Position numbers and translations under genes: made by a program | Shown here: in pieces, positions 58,416-64,000 of the stretch | How the letters are laid out: each line of letters opens with the position of its first letter | Numbering within the stretch: position 1 is the first letter of the stretch | The notes under the pieces: generated by a model | What the model saw: the letters and a program-made list of their open reading frames with translations, nothing else | The model's database searches: none | Told to the model about the DNA's origin: nothing | Assembly: GCF_014206945.1 (NCBI RefSeq) | Contig: NZ_JACHON010000001.1 | Span: 555,529-619,528 of the forward strand | Direction: 5' to 3' | Source: Gracilibacillus halotolerans | Lineage (GTDB): Bacteria; Bacillota; Bacilli; Bacillales; Amphibacillaceae | DNA: 64,000 bases

Positions 58416-58682
58416 TTGGCTAATATTAAATCAGCAATTAAACGAGTACGTACTAATGAAGATCGTCGTTTACTTAACCAACCTGTGAAATCTGAAATGC
58501 GTTCACATATTAAGAAAGTTGAAAAGTTAATCGAGAAAAAAGACGTAGAGGGAGCGAAAGCAGCATACCTTACTGCGGTTAAAAAAATCGATAAAGCGGT
58601 CCAAAAAGGATTAGTTCATCAAAATAACGGGAATCGTCAAAAAGCTCGCCTCGCTAAGCATTTGAAAGGTCTAGGAGCTTAA
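58416..58682 (+). CDS. rpsT: 30S ribosomal protein S20
   Basis: An 88-residue basic helical protein starts with TTG at 58416 (product MANIKSAIKRVR), spaced well from GGAGGTGA. The ATG at 58401 includes this ribosome binding site and is not the start. KAAYLTAVKKIDKAVQKGLVH-like ends and LAKHL are typical. It binds the 5' domain of 16S rRNA. It is a single-gene transcript with its own promoter and terminator. Confidence 0.96.
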   Translation: MANIKSAIKRVRTNEDRRLLNQPVKSEMRSHIKKVEKLIEKKDVEGAKAAYLTAVKKIDKAVQKGLVHQNNGNRQKARLAKHLKGLGA

Positions 58683-58700
58683 TTACGATTTTTCACATCT

Positions 58701-58737
58701 AAACCCAGCCTTAAGCAAGGCTGGGTTTAGTATTGTT
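58701..58737 (+). terminator. Terminator of rpsT, overlapping the holA end
   Basis: An 11-bp stem (58701-58711 with 58718-58728, AACCCAGCCTT/AAGGCTGGGTT) is followed by TAGTATTGTTTTT. The holA stop codon lies in the hairpin loop. Confidence 0.83.
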
Positions 58738-59766
58738 TTTATGTCTCTCTTGGATTAAATAGTAAAGTAGTAGCTCAAAGGCTATGCTTTTGTCCATTGC
58801 TCCTGTCTTCATTTGTAAGTCTGTCTCAGCCATTTTATCAATCATTTTTTTTAACTCAGCAAATGTAAAGCTAGCCTGCCTATTTAATGCTAATTTTGCT
58901 GTATATGGATGAATCTTTAATTGCTGTGCTATTTGTTGCTGTGTGTAACCTTTTTGTTTTAACACTTTAACTTGTAAAATAGTCCGGAACTGAGATGTTA
59001 TAAGTGCTAGCATTCCTATCGGATCCTCGCCCTTCTTTTCCAAATCCTTTTTAATATTAATTGCGGCTTTTAAATCACTCGTTAATACAGCATCAACAAG
59101 TTGGAAGGCTGTACTATTCTCTTGTTCCGAAATAAGTAATTTTGCTGTCTCTAGTTGAATTTCATTTCCGGCACCTGCATACAAAGCCATTTTTTCTAAC
59201 TCCGACTGAATCACCATTAAGTTTGAGCCAATTGTCTCAATTAAAAAATCAACCACTTGATTTGAAACTGTAATATGTAGATCATTCGCAAGCGTTTTTA
59301 CAGTTTGTTGCATATTATATTCTTTTAAGGGTTGGCATTCTACAAACGCAGCATGCTTTTTTAATGCTTTTACGATTTTTTTCCGCTCATCTACTTTCTC
59401 GTAAGGCGCTATAACAACCAACACAGTATAAGGTGCAGGATTTTCCAAATACGTTATTAATGATTCCGGCTGATGTAGTATGTCAGTTACGGATGGTTTT
59501 GCTTTAAGGAAATCTGCGTTATGAGCAATTATAAGCTTTCGTTCTCCAAAAAACGGGAAAGTTTCCGCATCGATTATTACTTCTTGTATCGTTGTTTCCT
59601 CTAAGTCATATGTTGATAAATTAGTATCTAAGTCTTCCGGTTCGACAATTTTCTTTGTTAAAGTAGCTCGTAACATATCAGTCATATAATTCTCTGTTCC
59701 GTACAAATAATAAACGGGAGCTATTTTATCTTTTTTTATTTGTTGCATACACTCTAAATAATCCAT
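58711..59766 (-). CDS. holA: DNA polymerase III delta subunit
   Basis: A 351-residue clamp-loader subunit opens the beta clamp. The N-terminal region (PVYYLYGTENYMTDML) has a Walker-like fold without a functional P-loop. The FFGERKLIIAHN segment and the LEKMALYAG collar motif are typical. B. subtilis name: YqeN. GAGGTGG precedes the start MDYLECMQQ. It converges with rpsT and is followed upstream by the RNA/yqzM region. Confidence 0.93.
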   Translation of the reverse strand: MDYLECMQQIKKDKIAPVYYLYGTENYMTDMLRATLTKKIVEPEDLDTNLSTYDLEETTIQEVIIDAETFPFFGERKLIIAHNADFLKAKPSVTDILHQPESLITYLENPAPYTVLVVIAPYEKVDERKKIVKALKKHAAFVECQPLKEYNMQQTVKTLANDLHITVSNQVVDFLIETIGSNLMVIQSELEKMALYAGAGNEIQLETAKLLISEQENSTAFQLVDAVLTSDLKAAINIKKDLEKKGEDPIGMLALITSQFRTILQVKVLKQKGYTQQQIAQQLKIHPYTAKLALNRQASFTFAELKKMIDKMAETDLQMKTGAMDKSIAFELLLYYLIQERHKNNTKPSLA

Positions 59767-59954
59767 CTTACCACCTCAAAAAACTTTCCCAACTAAGCTC
59801 ATTTACAGGAGCCTGTCTTTATTTTAAAGTTGAAATATTTCACAATATGTTTTATTGTATAATAAGAATGGTTAAAGTATCAATGGCAGTAATTTCTTTA
59901 CGGCTTTACATATGATGGATAATTTAAGGAATTATAGTTATCTTAAGTTAGAAA

Positions 59955-60080
59955 ATAAAGAGGGAGCGACAGAAGTCCTCCCTCAGCAATCTATATAAAC
60001 GCCTTATTAAAGGTCCCGGGAAGTCCAATAACAAGGCGATGTTTTTGTCACTATATAGATTGTTCTAAAATCTGTTTTTT
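59955..60080 (+). ncRNA. Structured RNA candidate between holA and yqzM
   Basis: Three nested or adjacent helices are visible. Hairpin 1: GAGGGAG/CTCCCTC (59960-59966, 59978-59984) extended by GAC/GTC with an AGAA loop and one bulged C. Helix 2: 11 perfect pairs CAATCTATATA/TATATAGATTG (59987-59997, 60052-60062). Helix 3 lies inside it: CGCCTT/AAGGCG (60000-60005, 60033-60038) plus TTA/TAA, capped by a loop with the palindrome CCCGGG. There is no ORF. On the plus strand it would be a small RNA or the yqzM leader; on the minus strand hairpin 1 would be followed by TTTATTTT and could terminate. Strand is uncertain. Confidence 0.6.
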
Positions 60081-60141
60081 ATGGTTGTTAAGTCTTGCTA
60101 AGTAAGGGAATACTGCGATAAGTATAAGGGAGGCAATCAGA

Positions 60142-60273
60142 ATGAACGAATTCGAAAAAGATCCACAGTCAAAACGTCCTGATATTATAGACGCTGGTGT
60201 TGGATTTGTGGCTTCATTTTTATTCTTCATGATTATATTTTTTATTGGGGTAATTTTCGACGCACTAAATTAG
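60142..60273 (+). CDS. yqzM: YqzM family small membrane protein
   Basis: A 43-residue protein, too short for many gene lists, begins MNEFEKDPQSKRPD and has one membrane segment (about 20-39). AAGGGAGG stands before the ATG. The sequence pattern and place between holA and comEC fit YqzM of B. subtilis. Its function is unknown. It is followed by a strong terminator and preceded by the structured RNA candidate. Confidence 0.82.
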   Translation: MNEFEKDPQSKRPDIIDAGVGFVASFLFFMIIFFIGVIFDALN

Positions 60274-60299
60274 TTAACAAAGAAATCTTTTACAAAGAA

Positions 60300-60334
60300 A
60301 CTTGGCAAAGCAATTGTTTTGTCAAGTTTTTTTA
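60300..60334 (+). terminator. Terminator of yqzM
   Basis: A 12-bp stem with two G-U pairs (60300-60311 with 60316-60327) and an AATT loop is followed by seven T. Confidence 0.92.
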
Positions 60335-60381
60335 TTAGAGTGTTGTAAAATATAGAATATCTCTTACTAACAGACAATCCA

Positions 60382-62667
60382 TTAGTGCTCATCAACTCTC
60401 TCTACTTCATCATATGGCAAATAAGTCGTAATCGTTCCACTTCCTTGATTAATTTTTATTGAAATCGCTCCATGTTTATCGGTTCGCCAAACTGCGATAT
60501 CATTTTTTTCAAGACGTTCTAATACCTCATCGTGTGGATGACCATATCGGTTGTTCCTTCCAACAGATATGAATGCAGCATTAGGATTTACTTTTTCTAA
60601 GAAATATTGCCCTGTTGAAGTATTACTACCATGATGTGCAACTTTTATGAAATCAACTTGAAGTGGTGTTAGTTTGTTAACGATCAACTCTTCCGTTTCA
60701 ACCCCAATATCCCCTGTTAATAAACCTTCAATTTGACCAAAATTTGCATACAGGACGAGTGAGTTTTCATTTCTATCTTTACTATCATGCCCAGGATGAA
60801 GAACAGTAAATGTAAACCCTTTTACACCATAGCTTTCCCCTGTTATTAAGAATTCAAATTTTGTTTGCGGACTTATTGCTTGGAACTGTCTTAAAATATC
60901 CGGATCAAAATAAGGATGCGTATAAATAGTATCCACTTTATATTGATCCAAAATAAACGGAACACTCCCAATATGATCCGTATCCTCATGAGTTAAAAAA
61001 ATACCATCAATCGATGTAATACCCCGATATTTCAAATACGGGTCAATTACCTGTTTAAACACTTGATTAGAAGGCTGATTATCCAAGAAAGAAAAAGTCC
61101 CCCCTGCATCAATGAGATACACTCCTTCTCGTTTGGATGTTTCAACTACAATAGCATCTCCTTGTCCTATATCAAGCATTGTTATCCTTGCTTCATTTTT
61201 CAGAAAAGGCGTGACACTTACGATCATTACTAACAAAGTTAATAACAATCCATAGATAAAACTCTTCTTTAAAAGTCCACTGTCCCATGCTTTCATCATC
61301 AAGAAGAAAAAGCAATAATATACCAAAAAGTATTCAAGGGGAAATTGACCAACAACCCATGGATCCAGTAATAGCTCGTCTACAATAAACAATACATCCA
61401 GAAAACGTTCATGTACTTGAATAAATAAAAAATCGAGGAATGTGTGAATTGGATTAAAAGGCATGGTTATTACAAGTACTAATAATGTTGGCATAACAAA
61501 AATTGAAAAATAAGGAATTACAAAAAAGTTTACAAGAACGGATAAAGGCTGCAGCTGATAGAAATGATAAAGTTGGATGGGCAATATGGCAAGCATACTA
61601 ATTAAGCTAATTACGAGCGATCCCCAATGGATAGATAAGCCTTTCAATATATTTCTTGATAGTAGGATGGTGAACGTAACGATAAAACTAAATTGAAAAG
61701 CAATTTTTTCAATAATGATTGGATCTACAATGATCATCAATAGAAAAACGACACTCAATAAGTCTGTAAACGACCACTTTTTATTTGATAAAGAAAAAAT
61801 TAGGATTATGACATAGAAAAGAGAGGAACGCCATACGGAGGGTGCACCACCGGATAATAGTGGATAAAGTGAGAAAAAACAAATAAGAATCATAGTTGTT
61901 CTTTCATAGGAAAGCCTAAAGATATATAAACATAGAAAATAAAAACACGCAGCTAATAATCCAACATGTAATCCGGAAATTGCTAATAGGTGAGACAATC
62001 CCCATTCCTGAAATAATTGCGTTACATCATCCGGTATAGCAGAGCGATCTCCGAATAATAGTGCTAATAGCCACGCATTGCTTTCTTCACTAGAGTGTAG
62101 AGTAATACGTTCAATCATCTTATGCCGGATAGCATACAAATTAGTAAATAAATTACTACCACTACAACCGTGTAAATACGGAGGTTCTAATACAATTTGT
62201 CCGTAAATATTATCCGTTTGAGCATATCCTTTGTAATCAAATTGGCCCGGGTTCGTTGCTCGTTGTATTTCCTGTAATTTCCCTGTAAATTCACAGGTCA
62301 TTCCTGGATGAATATCTTGAAGAGGAATCGTTCCTTCTGTTTTAAAATGGAGTGCTTCGATTCGTACCGGTGAATTCTCTGGTTGAATGACTAGTTGTAT
62401 CGTTTTATTTGTTTCTTTCGGTGGTTTTACTATATTCCCACGAAAAGTTACGATATCTTCGGTCCAGGTCAACTCCCATTTGTTTGGTACGATCAACAGA
62501 TAAAAAAAGCAGAACAGAAGTACTAAAAACAATATAAACAACGGTTTAAACTTTTTGTGAAGAAAGATAAGAAGAATAATGGGAAGGAAAATAAGGGGAA
62601 AATCTGTAGACTTTGCAACATAAGCTAGTGAACATACTATTACTAGCCAATGCCATTGACCACTCAC
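60382..62667 (-). CDS. comEC: Competence DNA channel protein ComEC/Rec2
   Basis: A 761-residue membrane protein that takes transforming single-stranded DNA across the membrane. N-terminal spans and an outside OB-like domain (about 60-170) are followed by the competence domain with GLSHLLAISGLHVGLLA, and a C-terminal metallo-beta-lactamase-like domain with LTHEDTDHIGS and KVAHHGSNTS. It starts with GTG at 62667 after GGAGGT. It is complete, so the uptake machinery looks intact. Confidence 0.96.
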   Translation of the reverse strand: MSGQWHWLVIVCSLAYVAKSTDFPLIFLPIILLIFLHKKFKPLFILFLVLLFCFFYLLIVPNKWELTWTEDIVTFRGNIVKPPKETNKTIQLVIQPENSPVRIEALHFKTEGTIPLQDIHPGMTCEFTGKLQEIQRATNPGQFDYKGYAQTDNIYGQIVLEPPYLHGCSGSNLFTNLYAIRHKMIERITLHSSEESNAWLLALLFGDRSAIPDDVTQLFQEWGLSHLLAISGLHVGLLAACFYFLCLYIFRLSYERTTMILICFFSLYPLLSGGAPSVWRSSLFYVIILIFSLSNKKWSFTDLLSVVFLLMIIVDPIIIEKIAFQFSFIVTFTILLSRNILKGLSIHWGSLVISLISMLAILPIQLYHFYQLQPLSVLVNFFVIPYFSIFVMPTLLVLVITMPFNPIHTFLDFLFIQVHERFLDVLFIVDELLLDPWVVGQFPLEYFLVYYCFFFLMMKAWDSGLLKKSFIYGLLLTLLVMIVSVTPFLKNEARITMLDIGQGDAIVVETSKREGVYLIDAGGTFSFLDNQPSNQVFKQVIDPYLKYRGITSIDGIFLTHEDTDHIGSVPFILDQYKVDTIYTHPYFDPDILRQFQAISPQTKFEFLITGESYGVKGFTFTVLHPGHDSKDRNENSLVLYANFGQIEGLLTGDIGVETEELIVNKLTPLQVDFIKVAHHGSNTSTGQYFLEKVNPNAAFISVGRNNRYGHPHDEVLERLEKNDIAVWRTDKHGAISIKINQGSGTITTYLPYDEVERVDEH

Positions 62668-62783
62668 TACATACCTCCTATCTTTAATAAAAGTAGGGAC
62701 AAAAGTACATCCATTAAACAGACGTTCAAGTTAGTTAACATTAGCGCGTTTATTTGCACCTTGTCCCATATTGGCGTATGTAT

Positions 62784-63233
62784 CTATTTAAGTTTTAGTT
62801 GTGTTTGTTCCAGTTCAACCTTTTGCACATGTACTCCTACTTGCTCTAGTAACTCCATAGCATATGGATGATTTCGATAATCTTCTGCATAATAAATTGT
62901 TTTAATACCACTTTGAATAATGGCCTTTGTACAATTCAAACACGGAAAATGTGTGACATAAATCTCTGCGCCTTCCGTAGGGACACCAAATTTTGCACAT
63001 TGTAGGATAGCATTCATTTCAGCATGTATTGTTCGTACACAATGTCCCTCTATGACATAGCACCCATCATCTATACAATGGACACTTCCTGACACACTCC
63101 CATTATATCCTCCTGCAATAATCCGCTTATCCCTTACAATAGTTGCTCCAACCATGAGTCGTTGACATGTACTGCGTAACGCTAGTAAGTGGCTTTGCGC
63201 CATAAAATATTGATGCCAAGAAATTCGTTTCAT
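62784..63233 (-). CDS. comEB: dCMP deaminase family protein ComEB
   Basis: A 149-residue cytidine/deoxycytidylate deaminase. The zinc site is HAEMNAI (H and catalytic E) with PCLNCTKAI. It probably makes dUMP from dCMP; in the competence operon it is not needed for DNA uptake in B. subtilis. It lies 45 bases after comEA and 116 bases before comEC. Confidence 0.95.
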   Translation of the reverse strand: MKRISWHQYFMAQSHLLALRSTCQRLMVGATIVRDKRIIAGGYNGSVSGSVHCIDDGCYVIEGHCVRTIHAEMNAILQCAKFGVPTEGAEIYVTHFPCLNCTKAIIQSGIKTIYYAEDYRNHPYAMELLEQVGVHVQKVELEQTQLKLK

Positions 63234-63278
63234 ATGTCTCTTCTCCTCTCTTTCTCTATCTATGACATTTTTATTATA

Positions 63279-63857
63279 CTATGGAACAATAATAAATTCA
63301 GCTAAGCGTTCGGCTGTTTTCTCGCCAATTCCACTTACATTCGTTAAGTCTTCGACCGTATTAAACGTTCCATACTGTTCTCTATATTCGATAATTGCAT
63401 TCGCTTTTGACTGACCAATACCCGGAAGTGATGTTAATTCATCAGCCGTAGCAAGATTAATTTTTATCTTATCGTTTCCTGTTTGATTACCCTCTGAGAT
63501 GCCTACGTCTTCTTGTGTAGACGGAATATAAATAACCATTTCATCATAGACTCGTTCAGCCATATTTATTTGGTTACTATCTGCATTTTCGGTTAATCCT
63601 CCTGCTATCTCTATAGCGTTTTCTACCCTGTCTCCTACCTTTAATGTGTATACACCTGGCATTTTTATCTCACCTTTTATATCTACAAAAACATCCGTAT
63701 CAACCTTTTCTTTTTCTAGTTTTAAAGGAGAATTTTCATCATTCGATTCCAAAATTACGCTAGTCTCTTGGGGGTTATCTTCATTCTTAAATATCATTCC
63801 CCCTACTATAAGAATAACAATAAGTATTACATACCAATACTGTTTGAAAAATTGCAT
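63279..63857 (-). CDS. comEA: Competence DNA receptor ComEA
   Basis: A 192-residue membrane protein. One N-terminal span (about 7-22) is followed by a SLBB-like domain (about 50-115, VDIKGEIKMPGVYTLKVGDRV) and a C-terminal helix-hairpin-helix pair (INLATADELTSLPGIGQSKA and VSGIGEKTAERL) that binds double-stranded DNA outside the membrane. It delivers DNA to ComEC. AAGGGTGA precedes the ATG. No ComK box is visible in the short upstream region. Confidence 0.96.
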   Translation of the reverse strand: MQFFKQYWYVILIVILIVGGMIFKNEDNPQETSVILESNDENSPLKLEKEKVDTDVFVDIKGEIKMPGVYTLKVGDRVENAIEIAGGLTENADSNQINMAERVYDEMVIYIPSTQEDVGISEGNQTGNDKIKINLATADELTSLPGIGQSKANAIIEYREQYGTFNTVEDLTNVSGIGEKTAERLAEFIIVP

Positions 63858-63933
63858 ATAATGTCACCCTTTTATCATAGTTTATATTTTCCGGGCATAT
63901 GATGACGATAGAGAACAACCAAAGGAGGCGAGC

Positions 63934-64000
63934 ATGTTGAATTGGGGAGTTATAGGAACAGGTAATATGGGGCAAGTTATCGTCACTGCTTTATTGGAAG
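63934..64000 (+). CDS. comER: Start of ComER (pyrroline-5-carboxylate reductase-like), cut by window end
   Basis: The visible 22 residues MLNWGVIGTGNMGQVIVTAL start with ATG at 63934 after AAAGGAGG. The Rossmann motif GTGNMG is that of ProC-like proteins. Divergent position from comEA identifies ComER, which is not required for competence in B. subtilis. It continues past 64000. Confidence 0.88.
   Translation, partial: MLNWGVIGTGNMGQVIVTALLE

Noticed and set aside
63858-63933. ComK box between comEA and comER
   Set aside because: No AAAA-N5-TTTT pair with proper spacing is present; only a partial A-rich run is seen.

Overview
The window is a low-GC chromosomal segment from an endospore-forming, potentially competent member of the Bacillaceae. 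The halotolerant Oceanobacillus/Virgibacillus group is my best guess, from gene content and order rather than from a database match. From start to end it follows the long conserved block running in Bacillus subtilis from yqgO/yqgN through sodA, ispG, sigA-dnaG, glyQS, era, phoH, floA, dnaK, hrcA, lepA and spoIIP to comEC-comEA/comER. Almost all genes lie on the minus strand. Plus-strand exceptions are a pair of small membrane-anchored proteins (1338-2207), ispG, yqfT, ispH, rpsT, yqzM and the start of comER. I see no insertion sequence, prophage, CRISPR array, rRNA or replication origin.

Layout. 1-2253: rhomboid-like fragment, small membrane protein, folate salvage, L33 and two membrane-anchored proteins. 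2288-4023: phoU-pstB behind a PhoP-box-like promoter, without pstS/pstC/pstA. 4101-11330: class B PBP, MFS transporter, a large sortase-anchored GH43 arabinanase (accessory) and superoxide dismutase. 11478-12036: six tRNA genes (Asn, Met, His, Ile2, Ser, Phe) from one promoter. 12192-22631: Na/Pi cotransporter, short NfeD protein, isoprenoid genes ispG and ispH flanking nfo-cshB, then yqfO-trmK and cytochrome c. 22751-30940: sigA-dnaG, ppsR, and glyQ-glyS under a glycine T-box. 30963-38766: recO-yqzL, era, and yqfC-yqfD-phoH-pgpH-ybeY-dgkA. 39106-42868: nfeD-floA membrane-microdomain genes, yqeY and rpsU. 43190-52110: deoC beside a glyoxalase fragment, then hrcA-grpE-dnaK-dnaJ-prmA-rsmE-mtaB under CIRCE. 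52137-58682: hemW, lepA, spoIIP-yqxA, gpr, rpsT. 58711-64000: holA, a structured RNA candidate, yqzM and the competence genes comEC, comEB, comEA and comER.

How the genes work together. The window is dominated by housekeeping functions (translation, replication initiation, heat shock, isoprenoids, envelope) plus sporulation (yqfC, yqfD, spoIIP, gpr) and competence. Recognisable regulation includes a four-hexamer PhoP box, a cre-like site before the arabinanase, a T-box, CIRCE, several strong SigA promoters and many intrinsic terminators. The observations most worth checking are the structured RNA between holA and yqzM, the pst locus apparently reduced to promoter plus pstB-phoU, two copies of a dispersed ~95-bp repeat, the inverted repeat at the rpsU start site, and the deoC/glyoxalase remnant junction. 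Comparisons with other genomes are from memory and were not computed.
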